The notes beneath the pieces were generated by a model that saw only the letters and a program-made list of their open reading frames with translations, was not told the DNA's origin and searched no databases. This document shows positions 20,173 to 32,742 of a stretch of DNA of 64,000 bases, piece by piece. Source of the DNA: Rugalucina vietnamica (taxonomy: Eukaryota > Mollusca > Bivalvia > Lucinida > Lucinidae); contig OZ024869.1 of NCBI GenBank assembly GCA_964017185.1, positions 72,976,008 through 73,040,007 on the forward strand. The letters are read 5' to 3'. Positions within the stretch are counted from its first letter, which is position 1, and every line of letters begins with the position of its first letter. Made by a program: the position numbers and the translations under genes.

Positions 20173-20494
20173 CCTGCAAAAATGAAAAAAAAAATGTCGA
20201 GAAAAAGTTGCAATAGTTTGAAACTAATGATAACTTGGAGGGAGCCTGTGATTACTATAGGAACTGTTGTTTAAATATTATACACCTGATCTGAAGGCAG
20301 TGTGCACGAGCTTGTATGCTTGCAACATAGTATGCATGGGCGTATACATGCAACCAAGTGAGTATAATATCTTTAGAATTAGTTTAAATATTATTAGCTC
20401 ACCTGAGCCGAAGGCTCATGGGAAGCTTATAGTATGGTACTCGAGTCGGCGTCCGTGCGTCTGTGCGTCCGTGCGTGCGTCCGTTCATATTTTC

Positions 20495-22730
20495 AAAGAT
20501 CTTCTTCTCTGAAACCGCTTGGCCAATCAAAGCCAAATTTTATATGAAGCATTTATTGGAAGCGGGAACCAGTGTGTATACAAATAATCCAGGTCACATG
20601 ACCAAGATGGCCACCCTTCAGAATCTTCTTCTCTGGAACCGGTAGATCGATTTCAACCAAACTTGGCATGAAGCATCTATGACTCAAGTACCACAATGTG
20701 AATATAAATCATGACCCTGCAATGACCTTGATCTATTTTACAGCAAGGTCAATTTTGGAAACATTGGCTTTTAAATAGGAAAAAGTGAAAACTATGTTTT
20801 TTTTAAACTTTTGCAGCCTGAGACCTGAAAAAGGTAGATGCAAAAAACTAATGGATTGGATGAGAGAATATGATTAATTTAGGTCAAGGTCATATCTTGA
20901 CCTTGGCCGGTCTGTCGTCCATACACACTTTTCAAAGATCTTCCTCTCTGAAACCGCTTGGCCAATCAAAGCCAAATTTTATATGAAGCATCTATAGGAA
21001 GTGGGAACCAATGTATATATAAATAATCCAGGTCACATGACCAAGATGGCCGCCATGCCCATATATGGTTAAAACCATTCAAAAATCTTCTTCTCTGGAT
21101 GGACGGATTTCAGCGAAACATGGCATGAAGCATCTATGACTCAAGTACTACAATGTATATATGAATCATGATCCTGCGGTGACCTTGACCTATTTTATGG
21201 CAAGGACAATTTTGGAAACATTGGCTTTCATATGGGAAAAAGTGAAAACTATAATTTTATTGAAATAATTTATTTTATTTATTCAGCCTGAGACCTGAAA
21301 AGTGGTAGATGCAAACAACTAATGGATTAGATGAAGGTATATGATTAATTTAGGTCATGGTCATCTCTTGACCTTGGCCGGTCTCTCATCCATACACACT
21401 TTTCAATGATCTTCTTCACTGAAACCGCTTGACCAATCAAAGCCAAATTTTATATGAAGCGTCTATAGGAAGTAGGAACCAATCCAATATAAATAATCCG
21501 GTCACATGATCAAGATGGCTGTCATGCTCATATATGGAAAAAAAAAACATTCAAAAATCTTCTTCTCTGGAACCGATGGACGGATTTCAACGAAACATGG
21601 CATGAAGCATCTATGACTCAAGTACTACAATGTATATATGAATCCTGATCCTGCAATGACCTTGACCTATTTTATGTCAAGGACATTTTTGGAAACATTG
21701 GCTTTCACATGGGAAAAAGTGAAAACTATAATTTGTTTGAAAAGTATTGCAGCCTGAGACCTGAAAAGTGGTAGATGCAAACAACTAATGGATTAGATGA
21801 AGGTATATGATTAATTTAGGTCAAGGTCATCTCTTGTCCTTGGCCGGTCTCTCGTCCATACACACTTTTCAATGATCTTCTTCACTGAAACTGCTTGGCC
21901 AATCAAAGCCAAATTTTATATGAAGCATCTATAGGAAGTGAGAACCAATGTATATATAAATAATCCAGGTCACATGACCAAGATGGCTGTCATGCCCATA
22001 TATGGTTAAAACTCTTCAAAAATCTTGTCCGCTGGAAACGGTGGACCGATTTCACAAAAACTTGGCATGAAGCATCTATGACTCAAGTACTACAATGTAT
22101 ATATAAATCATGACCCTGCAATGACCTTGACCTATTTTATGGTAAGGTCAAGTTTGGTAACATTGGCTTTTACATGGAGAAAAAGTGAAAACTATGGATT
22201 TTTTTTTAAAAACTATTGCAGCCTGAGACCTGAAAAGTGGTAGATGCAAACAAGTTATGGAGTAGATGAAGGTATTTGATTAATTTTGGCCATGGTCATC
22301 TCTTGACCTTGGTCGGTCTGTTGTCCTTACACACGTTTCAAAGATCTTCTTCTCTGAAACTATTTGGCCAATGAAAGCCAAATTTTATGTGGGGCCTCCA
22401 TGGGTAGTGGGAACAAAAGTGTGATTGCAAGATCCTCTTCACATGATCAAGATGGCCACCATGCCCATATATGGTAAAGACCACTCAAAAATCTTCTCCT
22501 CCAGAACCGGCAAGTGGATTTTCACGAAACTGGTGTGTAGCATTTAGGACTCTAGCCCATTGTAGTTTGATCAAATGATGACCCTTGGGTGACCTTGACT
22601 TGTTTTAAAGCAAGTTCAATTTTGAAAACATATGCTTTTACATGGGAAAAAGTGAAAACAATGGATTTTTTTGAAAACTGTAGCATCATGAGACCTGAAA
22701 AGAGGTAGTTGAAGAGAACTGATGGAGTGA
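20495..22730. repeat. 440-470-bp tandem repeats, five units
   Basis: GGCCAATCAAAGCCAAATTT recurs near 20,520, 20,960, 21,430, 21,895 and (diverged) 22,365. Each unit also has CATGACCAAGATGG and a GACCTTGACCTATTTT segment. Confidence 0.9.
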
Positions 22731-22731
22731 A

Positions 22732-23440
22732 CAAGTTGGCTTCTTTAAAAAGAAACCAATGAAAAGGTCAGCAGCAGTTTGATATAAGAGCTTCCTTTTG
22801 CTCCAGATTTCAGTGTTGTTGATTCTCTGGTTTGTCATTAATTTCGATTCCCATACGTTTCAGTTTCGTATAAATATCGTTTCATGTTATGAAAGCTTGA
22901 CCAGTGTGTGTATCTGTCACTCAAGGCATTGACTAAAACTTCTGATGTTACAGAATCAAAGCTAATTCTAAAGAGAACACGATTACAATCAAATATGTCG
23001 ATATGTCACAGTGTAGAAAACCATTTTGCAGTGCAGTCAATTTGTGACAGAGTTCTGAATTTTGACTTGCAGCCACACTACCGGAGAGAGACCCATGGGT
23101 CCGATGTGATGAACTAAAAGTCAGCCATCTAGAGTTCCTATAGTTTATGTACCCCTCATCAGGGTATCTACGATCCTAACTTAGATGCGCTATGATAAGA
23201 AGTCGCCACGATCGAGACTGCTTGCTAGATATTTAACGCTTTTTGACAGGGAGTGTCAACAATGGATAAATTAAATTGTTTGCGGTGAACTGTCTAGTCA
23301 ACATAGACGGGTTCACTAGTTTTTATTTAGCGCTTTATGTGACAAAACGCGTAATTGAGAGAAAGCAGTCGATCATGGGTACAATTTTCTTCATATTCAA
23401 AGTAAACACTGTGGAAAAGGTCCTGAGGGACCTTTTCCAA
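22732..23440. repeat. 709-bp repeat, inverted copy flanked by TGAA
   Basis: Inverse orientation to 11,941-13,349; CAAGTTGGCTTC at the left, GGACCTTTTCCAA at the right. TGAA stands at 22,728-22,731 and 23,441-23,444, and removing the insert restores the array sequence, so this repeat behaves as a mobile unit. Confidence 0.75.
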
Positions 23441-25971
23441 TGAAGGTATGTGATTAATTAAGCTCAAGGTCATCTCTTGACCTTGGCCCATCTGTCCTCC
23501 ATACAGCTTTTCAAAGATGTTATTCTCTGTAGTCACTTGTTTTGACTCTCAGGTGAGCGATCGTTGCCCTTGGGCTACTTGTTGGATAATGTAAGGAAAC
23601 AGCATTTCAATCTGGGTAGCATGGTAAATCAATGAGCAGTGCAGCACACTAGACGAAAATCATGGAAATTTGAGGTTTTTATTAAAGTTTGTGTGCATTA
23701 CATGGCTATATCTTTAGACAATATAAATGCACTTCTTTTCGGTCGGTCGTCTTTCAGCTAAATATGGTTGGTATTCGAGTTCATGTATTATCTCGAGGAT
23801 TTCGTAAAAATGGTGCAATTGTGAGTGAGCATTTCTCAGTAGCCTGTATATAAGGATTTTAGAAATTTGAAAAATCATCGACGCTCGTTGCTTCGCAAGT
23901 TTGGTACCGTTTCGTTTGTTCGTCAAATTTTCTTGTTTTGTGGAATAGAGGAGGAAAATCGGATATCTACGACGAGGATGAGTGTGATACACAGAGATAT
24001 GAGTGTCATAAGTATATTTACGATTTCTATAAATAATGAAAGATTTTTAGGTTTGGTTTTCATTACGTTTTGCTGTTTCATGAGAGATGATTTAAGAATT
24101 TAGATTAAAAGATTTTGTTGTGGCAAAAGAAACATGTCGGGCCCTTGTATAATCTAGTTTTATTAAGCCTGCATATACATGTATAAATTATTGCTCACAA
24201 TGGAATGTTCGTAAATTAACTGTTTTTTCCTTTTGAGTTTCAGTTGTTATCGAGTTTCGATGTATTCGAGCTGATGTGATGATTTGGGTACAGTGTACAA
24301 GTATATAGCTTTTCATAGATCCTTTACCAGCGTATCCGCGACTATTTTAAGATAAGTACATACTTATTTGTTCAGTTTTGACTTTGTATCAAAGGCCGAT
24401 ACTTGAAGAATTATCAGTCATGACCGTTTATATATAAAATAATGCATTATACACGGCTCATATTAAAGTACCGAATTGTTTGTAGGTTGGCCAGAAGGCT
24501 TATTATTAGGATTTATTCTTTCAAGTCAATGTGAAAAATTAGATATTCGATGTTTTGCTGTTAGATCAAGACGAATAAGGTTTCGGTATATTTCAAATAT
24601 TTGGGTAAACCGTTTTAATTCAAGATGAAATTGAGATTAGCATAATCTTTTAAAATAGTTATCTATTTGTCATCATATCTCTGAATTTCCAATGGTATTT
24701 TTGGTGGAAGCGGTCTGTGGGTACGTAAAGGTGGGGCCGGGGGCCGAGGGTGTAGTGAGGACGGGTTACTTGGTGGCTTGTGTGAAACAGTTTACGTATT
24801 TTTTAAACCATTCGGTTGGATGGTTTTGGCAAGCTGAGGTGCAGATGGTTTGTGGCCGTTGATGCGTTTTGTGTGTGCATTGGGGAAGCATCGTTTCAAT
24901 CGCTTGTTAAATTTTTATTCCTGAGGCCAAAGTGCGGCAGACAGCTTTGAAATTATATCGAGTTAAAATCATTGTTTATTTCTTGTCACTGTTTAAAATA
25001 AAATAAAGTTTCTGTTCATGTGGGTGGTTATTTGCTTTTAATGAAAGTTTGGATATCTGGAAATTATCTGTTTTCTTTAGTACACGTATCAGGCGTTTTC
25101 TGTGGGCTGTGGTCGATGGATCGAGCTTTGTGTATGCGGAAAGGAGATATTTTTAAAAAATTATTACTTGATAAATATATACGCTTAAATAAGGGAGGCT
25201 ACTTTAGAGATCAGTATATTAGTTTGTTAGGAAGCATTGATACTTGTTAGTCTTAAGGAATGCGTAGATTATGCAGAATTTGTTTGATTTTCACAAAAAT
25301 GTTGTTTCGCTATATTTTTTGTGAGTATATGTAGAAGTTTACTTGTATTTTATGAAAAATGACTTCGGTTATTTAGAAACACTTTAACTTATTGATATGC
25401 GTGCCTTATATATATACTCATATACTGTTTAGACTAAGCCGAACTTTAAACGAACGCGTTGTTTAATTTCGTGACCGGCATGGTCCCGTTATAATTGTTG
25501 TTCACTTACTTCCTTCCATTCGATTACCTTGATACGAATCTTCGTTAACCTATTTTAATGTCGTTTGTCCATTCGTATGCCATGTAAATGTGAGAAATAA
25601 CGTTTTGATTGTTAAATTACTTTTTTTTCATTCGATAACCTTGCTACGAATCTTCGTTTAAAACTAATTTTAATGTTGTTTGTCTATTCGTATGCCATGT
25701 AAATGTGAGAAATAGCGCAGTGTGAAATGCAAAAATGTTTTCCGGGTAACGAGCTTTACAATTGGTGATACACTTGTTGTAGCCATAGCGGATCTGTAGA
25801 TGATCCGGATCAAAATATTTTTCAAACGAATTTTACAAAAACATAAAACAAGAATTTTTTAAAATTAATTTGGCAACCTGACTCTTGGATCAAATCGCTC
25901 AATGATCGTGGATAATGACGTCAAAAGCTTGTTCACGTCAATGGTTCCCGGCTCATATACAAAAACACGAT

Positions 25972-25972
25972 G

Positions 25973-26004
<32 letters not shown>

Positions 26005-26020
26005 AAAAAGAAAAAGAAGG
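25972..26020. repeat. Poly(A) tract
   Basis: About 30 A followed by GAAAAAAG-type sequence, within E1. Confidence 0.95.
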
Positions 26021-28036
26021 CTGTTCGCCGAATTTCCCGAAAATGAATAGTACCATGTTAGTTAATCTTTCGATATTGGTTGCTAATATTTTTTCCAATT
26101 GTTTTCTGTCATTTTGACGAAGTATCCGTCCTAAAATCGAATATTACGACATACTTTAATTGAAACTTTGAAACAGTGCCATTGTAGTTACTCCGAATCA
26201 CGTTTATCCGCATACTCTCATTTTATGCTTTCAAAGGACTTGGATCGTTTGATGTTTGGAACTAAAGGTATATTTATACATTCTGGGTGTTTATGTTATA
26301 AAGTTTAGTGTTCAAAATGAAAAAATCTGCGTTTTTAACAAGCATCATATAATATTCCGACGTCATTCAGATCTTCCATGGAACATCGTGTGTTCGGTGG
26401 GAGTGGGGTTGAGCAAACATGGCTATGGGAAAATGCCGCCGAAAAAGGCATATGTTTTGGTCCTAGGAGTATTTCATAAGGTTCACTGTATGTCTACATG
26501 CACAAAATTTGAAGGAGAAACCCATCGCTGGTGATATATAGTCCATGATTCGGATTACCTCCAATTCATTCGCTTTGACTTCAATTATGCATAGATTTTC
26601 ATGCTCCAGTGGTCAGTCGTATGCTTGATAAAAAATGAAAACCATTGCATTTGATGAGGAACTAAATTGGCTTCAAGATAGTACTAAGTTTATAAATCTC
26701 AAATCATTCATGTGCGCATGCGCAGCAATTTTCATGAACTTTTAGTTTGTAGTTAATAGTCTACATTTTTAAAAGCAAACAAATAAATAAATAAGTAATA
26801 TATTTTCGATTTTTAGATGGTTTTAAGTTAATATGTCTGTGTAATTGTATGAATCTGACTTGTTTAGTTTTGTAGGGGTATTGATTTTGATAAGATTGGA
26901 TGGCATATTGTGCGGGTGTTTGGTATGGCAATCGTTTTGGCTATTTAAAGCCGATGACGCATTCATATAACTGAAAATTTGACTGGAAATTCTCGCTGGT
27001 TTAAATAGTATTCAAAAGTGCATAAGAGTGCTGCAGAATATGGAATCAAATTGATCTTTTAATATCATAATGTTTTATAAAACTTTGAATATGTGAGATT
27101 CGGACTGGGGCTGGAGATAGTTGCAATTTCTGCTCGGAAGACGAGTTGTATATAGTTATGCTTTAAGTCTGTGCAATGTGGTTTGTTTCGACACAAATAA
27201 AATAAGTTTATATATTTTTCATATTTATATGATGAACTTTGTTTAAAATCAAAATGAGATCCATGGGGGGAAAACGATTTTCGACTAGTGCGTCACAAGT
27301 TGATAGTTCTTTTAAATAATTCCATGAAAAAGTTGAAAATAATGAAAATCGAACCATCTCAGTTTTATGGTTTACTGGTATGATATTATAGAATAAATTG
27401 GTTCAGAGAATAGATTAGTTTTCCGATATTTACGTTTCCGTGAAAAAATTGTCGTCTTATTATCATGCATTTTTGCTTTGACTGTGTTAGAATTCACTTG
27501 ATTCAGGGGCTTTATTGTGGTTGTTTTGTTGGATATGGTTTGAATCTCGACATTTCATGTGTTAGAGTATATCTGTCATAGAAATCTCTGTTATTTGTCG
27601 TTATTTATCTGTAAGTGTGAAAGCACGATATATAGACTCAGTACCATTAGTTTGAAACTAAAATATCTAAATGGTTGAATAACGGATTTCGTTCCCGAGC
27701 ACATGTGGTGTTTGGCGATGTGGTCATTTCGGGGCGTGAATAATTAAAAATAGGTACAACGTTTTAATGAAGAATAATTGGTAATAGGCAGTTGTAGAAA
27801 TATTGGTACACAAGTTTATGTATCTGTGTGGTTGATGGTTTTGCTGGTTCTGTGGCTGTTGGTTGGGTTGAACAAACAGGTGCTGGAAATGGTTGTATTT
27901 AGAGTTGCTTAATACAAGGACAAATTGTAATGATTTTTAACAAAGCTTTAGATACGGTACTTGGGTACATAACGTCGATGGATTGAAGGTTGGAGTTAGC
28001 AAAAGTAAAGATGAGTAAAGTTCTGTCGTGTGCACA

Positions 28037-28064
28037 AAAAAAAAAAAAAAAAAAAAAAAAAGTG
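28037..28064. repeat. Poly(A) tract
   Basis: About 26 A, within E1. Confidence 0.95.
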
Positions 28065-28164
28065 GTTTTTAAAGGCTTAAGATAATATGTTAAAGAATTG
28101 GCAATGGGTGCCTCAGCAAGTTGAAGAGAATATTGTTCATTGTTGCGATTTGTTGTTTAGATAG

Positions 28165-28215
28165 ATCAAAAAAAAAAAAAAAGTTAAAGATATATGAATG
28201 AGATGTGGCTTGGGC

Positions 28216-28249
<34 letters not shown>

Positions 28250-28415
28250 AGAAAAAAAAAAAAAAAAAAAAAGTTGAAGATATATGAATGAGATGTGGCT
28301 TGGGCCTAAAAAAAAAAAAAGAAAGAAAAAGAAAAGAAAGAAAGAAAAGAGAGTAAAAAAGTAAAAAAAAAAAAAAAAACAAAAAAAAAAAAAACAAAAA
28401 AAAAAAAAAAAACAA
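28165..28415. repeat. A-rich 92-bp tandem duplication
   Basis: GATATATGAATGAGATGTGG followed by CTTGGGCCT and a long A tract occurs at 28,187 and 28,279. The rest of the stretch is A/G simple sequence. ORFs called here on either strand are low-complexity artefacts. Confidence 0.9.
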
Positions 28416-28940
28416 GGAATGAGACCGCCTGGGCGGCTAAAAATGCGAAAATGACAAATGAGATATGGAGAAAGCCTGGTAATGAGTTTTTCTATGTCTT
28501 TTGCTTACTCTATTCAAAATGTATTTTATTGGCATCAGTGTAAGATAATATTATGGATGCACATATGTATTCAGTCTACAATATTTATTATGAGGAATAG
28601 ACAAGGTGTGGATAAAAATGAAGAGATGGTAAACTAAAGGAAGGAATATAAGAGGGGGAGTATTTCAGAATCTTTTACATTTTAAGGAATTTTGTTTTTC
28701 GAAATAATTAAACATGAAAGAGCGGAGGGCATATAAATCATATACTGGTATGTTTCCACTTCTTTGTTTGATCGAAAAATGAAGCAACAGCGGCATTTCA
28801 AAATATTGTGTTATGTTCTTTATTACTCTGCAGAAGGGTTCTTAAATTGTGATTAGTTTTGCAAGGCAAGACCTTATATTAAGACCGATAGAGAAAAGAC
28901 TTTATTTATTTGCGGACGAACGAAGTGAGGGAGAAAATAA

Positions 28941-30196
28941 ATGCACTTCTTTTCGGTCGGTCGTCTTTCAGCTAAATATGGTTGGTATTCGAGTTCATGT
29001 ATTATCTCGAGGATTTCGTAAAAATGGTGCAATTGTGAGTGAGCATTTCTCAGTAGCCTGTATATAAGGATTTTAGAAATTTGAAAAATCATCGACGCTC
29101 GTTGCTTCGCAAGTTTGGTACCGTTTCGTTTGTTCGTCAAATTTTCCCATATAATTTAGAGTAAAAATGTTCAAATATGTTTGGTTATAATAGCTGGATT
29201 GACACAATTACACTTAATGTTAGATTACATTTGTAGATGTTTTGCAAACAAGATCGGATAAATGAACAAAACAATCACATGTTGCAAATAAGATCGGCTA
29301 AATGAACAAAATAATTACATGCACGCTTGCTTAAAGAAATTATAGTAAAATGGTATTTGGCGTTGTCTCCAGTAAAAATGGTAAGCGACGTCCCAGGGAA
29401 AGTGGTTTTATGTTCGTGATATGACTGTTTATTGTGCCTGTCATTTTTCGTGCCCGTTTTCCATACTTTTGGTTTAAACTTAGCCTACTTCTTACTTCAC
29501 GAGAGAGAACAAGTCATTCTGCTCCTCGAATTTGTCGCCTGGAAAAATGTTATGTATTATGTATTTTTCCCCGACCCGGTGTCTATGTTGGGACTTCAAA
29601 TTTAATCGCATTGATTTCTGGTTCCTATATTCTTACTCTATAACGCAAACCACGAAATTACGGGCTTTATGGGTATTTTAGAATTTTGTCGTACATTTAT
29701 TTGACAAATGTCGGTTCAAGTTTGAGATTTTACGGTAATTATAACTTCGTTTTAAGTAGAACTTTGTTTTTAAAACAAAAGTAAGTTTGATTTATATATG
29801 TATTCAGTTTTGCTGTTTTAAAATGCAATGTTCAATGTGTTGTTGCGCTGTGTTTAATAAAGTATTCTAAGTTTCAGACTGTTGAGAGATTAGAGATGTG
29901 TTACAGAGATGGCTGGCTATAATCCGAAACTGTAGCTGTGAAATGGGATGGAAACAAGATGCGTTTTTGTGGAATGATAAACATATATGTAGACAGTTTT
30001 AAACTGCTGAAATTGAGTGTGGTTGTTATTGAGTCGAAAAATGAAGCAACAGCGGCATTTCAAAATATTGTGTTATGTTCTTTATTACTCTGCAGAAGGG
30101 TTCTTGAATTGTGATTAGTTTTGCAAGGCAAGACCTTATATTAAGACCGATAGAGAAAAGACTTTATTTATTTGCGGACGAACGAAGTGAGGGAGA
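28941..30196. mobile_element. Noncoding element E2 (1.26 kb), head-to-tail with E1
   Basis: Same 5' 205 bp and 3' 163 bp as E1 with an unrelated or deleted middle of about 0.9 kb. ATAA lies at 28,937-28,940 and 30,197-30,200. The middle holds a short direct repeat (AACAAGATCGG near 29,246 and 29,287). The near identity of termini suggests recent insertion. Confidence 0.65.
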
Positions 30197-30200
30197 AAAT

Positions 30201-30715
30201 AATATGCCTGTAGTCAAAATATAAGACAATCCATTATCCCATCTTATTAGCATAAAAGTATGATAGACGACGCTATACATGAAAAACCTACGTTCTGTGT
30301 CACAAGAGAGCAGGTCATATGCACATGTTGAACAGGGTCTTTTTGTTTCAACGCCAAAATGTAGATAGTATTAAATCTGAGTATCAAATCTCGCCAAGTT
30401 TTTTTTTTTATTCAGAATCCGTGCAAACGGCTCTGCAGATGTATTCGAGTCGTTAGAAACAATGAGTTCATTCTGATTATCCACGTGACTCGTATTCACA
30501 TCTGTCACAAGCCAAGATAGTACAGTGTGTAGCATGTTGTGTTTGAAACATGTATTTGATTTCAGCTTTTTGTCGATATCAAACAAACGAGCATTGTCAT
30601 TGTACTGAACATCAATGGGTTTTATAGATCAATTTACGGATGTTTCGTATTCGATATGACACAAATCTGTGGTTATATTCTATGCATGGTGGAATATTTA
30701 TATTTCATTTATGAC
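30201..30715. repeat. Third copy of duplicated segment
   Basis: Matches 14,997-15,375 and 16,100-16,220, ending at GCATGGTGGAATAT, precisely where the truncated C3-like exon begins in the second copy. No coding sequence. Confidence 0.8.
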
Positions 30716-30905
30716 CATTAGATTTTCGAATGACGGGATCGACACTGAAAAGATAGAGTAAATCGTATAGGAGAAAACTCGAATTTTTCATCTCGACTCC
30801 GGGCAGCATTGCATTGTGCGTCACCGATCATTTATCGGTTTGTATGTATTCAAGAGACAATACCTCTATCTGTAGTGGATGCATAGGCCAGGGCCCAGTT
30901 GTTCA

Positions 30906-31143
30906 CATTACGAAAACACGCCCATGCAATTAACAGAGATTTTTAAAGTTGTAAAAAAAGAAAATTTTCAGCTGAATGTTTGATATTTTTTCTTATTTTT
31001 GCTCAAAACATAAATTGTGGGTACACGTTAGAACCGCCTGGAGCAAAAATAAGAAAAATTGGTATACCCCTGCATACCCCAGTTTTGCTATATAAAAGTG
31101 GGGTTCAGAGGGGTACACATTACACGGACATGTTTTCCTGATG
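30906..31143. mobile_element. MITE family C copy
   Basis: CATTACGAAAACACGCCCAT left end; the central hairpin is reduced to one arm; right end CACGGACATGTTTTCCTGAT. Confidence 0.75.
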
Positions 31144-31559
31144 AAACTTCGTTCTCCAGTACTGAATGGAGTACAAACACAGTAAAGTGTTTGTGGACAA
31201 GCGGCCAGTGATCTCTATGGGATTTTAGAGGTCACTTATAATAAAACCAAGCTGATTGCATGAGGCTCAAAAACTGCACATCAAACTTAGTGTAATCAAA
31301 GGTTTCACTGACCGCTTAATTTGTAGAAGTGGCCGATGTTGTGGAAACTAACAGTAGCCACAGTGAGCTGTTCTTGAAAAAAGGACCAGTGTCGACTCCG
31401 GGATTATATTCATAATCTACGTCATAAAGATTGTCGTGTTTCAGCTTGACTGTTTTTATCTTTCTCTATGATTTAGGACACCGGCCTAAAAAGAAAACTT
31501 TTATCATTAAGGTCACTTAAGAGTGCGTGACACTTTTCAGCATACCACGTGTTGCATAA
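31144..31559. other. No gene seen
   Basis: No motif or repeat end recognised between the two MITE copies. Confidence 0.5.
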
Positions 31560-31853
31560 ACACTTAATCATCAGGAAAACATGCCCGTGCAATATATACC
31601 CCCTTAAACCCCACCTTTATATAGTAAAACTGGGGTTTGCTGGGGTATACCTATTTTTCTTATTTTTGCTCCAAAACATAGATTGTGGTACTCGTTCGAA
31701 CCACCTCAGCGAGCGAGGCGGTTCTAACGAGTACCCACAATCTATGTTTTGAGCAAAAATAAGAAAAATATCAAAATTTTTCTCATGAAATTTTCAATTT
31801 TACAGGTGAAAAAAATCTCTGTATATTGCATGGGCAAGTTTTCGTAATGCCAG
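31560..31853. mobile_element. MITE family C, full copy (reverse)
   Basis: Left end CATCAGGAAAACATGCCCGT, strong hairpin GATTGTGGTACTCGTTCGAA ... CACAATC, right end GGGCAAGTTTTCGTAATG. Confidence 0.8.
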
Positions 31854-32027
31854 CCTGTGTTTGTGTGACTAACGCTCTTTGTCGAACCTTGACATAGATG
31901 CGCAGCATAAATGCTAAACAGGACTACATTGTGAATGATAAATAGCACACAGTTGTATTTCTTACTGTTTGTTCGTGTGGAATTGGATAGTTTAAGACAA
32001 CTGCTGTGCGCAGCATAAATTCATTAT

Positions 32028-32266
32028 TGAGCCGCGCACGAGAAAACTGATGTTTTGCCTATGCGAAAACAAAGACGCAGATCGGCTGTGCAGTAATTGC
32101 ACAGCTGATCAGCGCCTTTGTTTTCGCTACACGGATACTACAATCCGCCTCAGTCTTCTTGAAGCCGAAATTCCAAGCTTCTATCCGTCTTCTGTGACAG
32201 TACAGGACGGTTTATGTCGGACCTGGTCGGAAACCCCAAAGACCGGTTTTCAAGCGTCGCGGCTCA
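32028..32266. mobile_element. Hairpin MITE family A, copy 6 (reverse)
   Basis: TGAGCCGCGCACGAGAAAAC to GCGTCGCGGCTCA with central hairpin near 32,060-32,130. Belongs to a subfamily ending in CGCGAC/GTCGCGG. Lies 330 bp upstream of the AnmK start. Confidence 0.8.
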
Positions 32267-32384
32267 CTTCTTGTTCCTTCTACTATCAAGGATATGCTCG
32301 TTAGGTAACATGTAAATTGCACAGTTGCAAAGGTGCCATAAAACTACTGACATCGTGGATGCCAAATTTGATGAAACTTCATTT

Positions 32385-32485
32385 TGCACTAAAACAGAGA
32401 TTGTGCGTACTCTGTGGAATCGTTATTTGGAGATAAATTCATCGAATACCCACAATCTATGTTTTGGAGCTAAATACAATATTTT
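32385..32485. mobile_element. MITE family C fragment
   Basis: Degenerate hairpin (GATTGTGCGTACTC / ACCCACAATCTATG) only. Confidence 0.45.
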
Positions 32486-32600
32486 CCATATAAAATTACA
32501 ACTACAGGTTTGTTTAAAAAGAGCATTGGATTAGACGGTTGGTCAACATGTGAAACTATCGAAATAGGAAACAAACGTGTATCCAGATATAACAGTGACA

Positions 32601-32742
32601 ATGGCGACCTATACTGGACTCGGACTAATGTCTGGTTCATCGCTGGATGGACTAGACATATGTTGTGCTGAATTCACAGGCGATGTGGAAACGGACTTTT
32701 GGAGTTACAGAATTGTGAAAGCGGAAACAATCCCTTATTCAG
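32601..32742 (+). CDS. anmK: AnmK exon 1
   Basis: Starts at the first ATG before the nucleotide-binding loop; context ACAATGG is favourable. 47 codons plus one base, donor TTCAG/GTGTGT. The reading MATYTGLGLMSGSSLDGLD matches the extreme N-terminus of the family, so little or nothing is missing upstream in coding sequence. Confidence 0.85.

Larger units (their letters stand above)
20396..23582 (-). mobile_element. Tandem-array element 1 (AGCTCACCTGAGCC ends)
   Basis: 3.2-kb insertion between AATATTATT and GGATAATG, which are adjacent in the sister segment (14,857-14,866). One end is AGCTCACCTGAGCCGAAGGC with a small hairpin (GAGCC-GAAGG-CTC); the other is CTCTCAGGTGAGCGATCGTT followed by GCCCTTGGGCTACTTG. 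Inside are five 440-470-bp tandem units and a 709-bp insertion. No coding capacity. Same ends occur at 39,971-41,817. Confidence 0.8.
23727..28936. mobile_element. Noncoding element E1 (5.2 kb)
   Basis: Starts ATGCACTTCTTTTCGGTCGG, ends GAACGAAGTGAGGGAGAAA, with ATAA on both sides. First 205 bp equal 28,941-29,145 and last 163 bp equal 30,034-30,196, so E1 and the next element share both termini. No long ORF, RT or transposase is visible; composition is T/G-rich with several poly(A) tracts. Not an LTR pair, since the repeated ends are different sequences. Confidence 0.65.

Noticed and set aside
20396-23582. Helitron identity for the array elements (hairpin followed by CTAA)
   Set aside because: The hairpin plus CTAA is suggestive, but there is no TC start and the A/T insertion rule is not clearly met, and no Rep/helicase is present.
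28137-28415. Minus-strand ORF of 92 codons rich in Phe
   Set aside because: It is a translation of poly(A)/GA simple sequence.
24100-28700. Host gene in the long region without ORFs
   Set aside because: Only short ORFs (25,020-25,250; 26,256-26,534) with no domains or paired splice signals; the region belongs to element E1.
23727-30196. LTR retrotransposon reading of the repeats at 23.7, 28.9 and 30.1 kb
   Set aside because: The repeated blocks are two different sequences arranged start-middle-end/start-middle-end, without TG...CA ends, primer-binding site or pol ORF; two head-to-tail elements explain it better.
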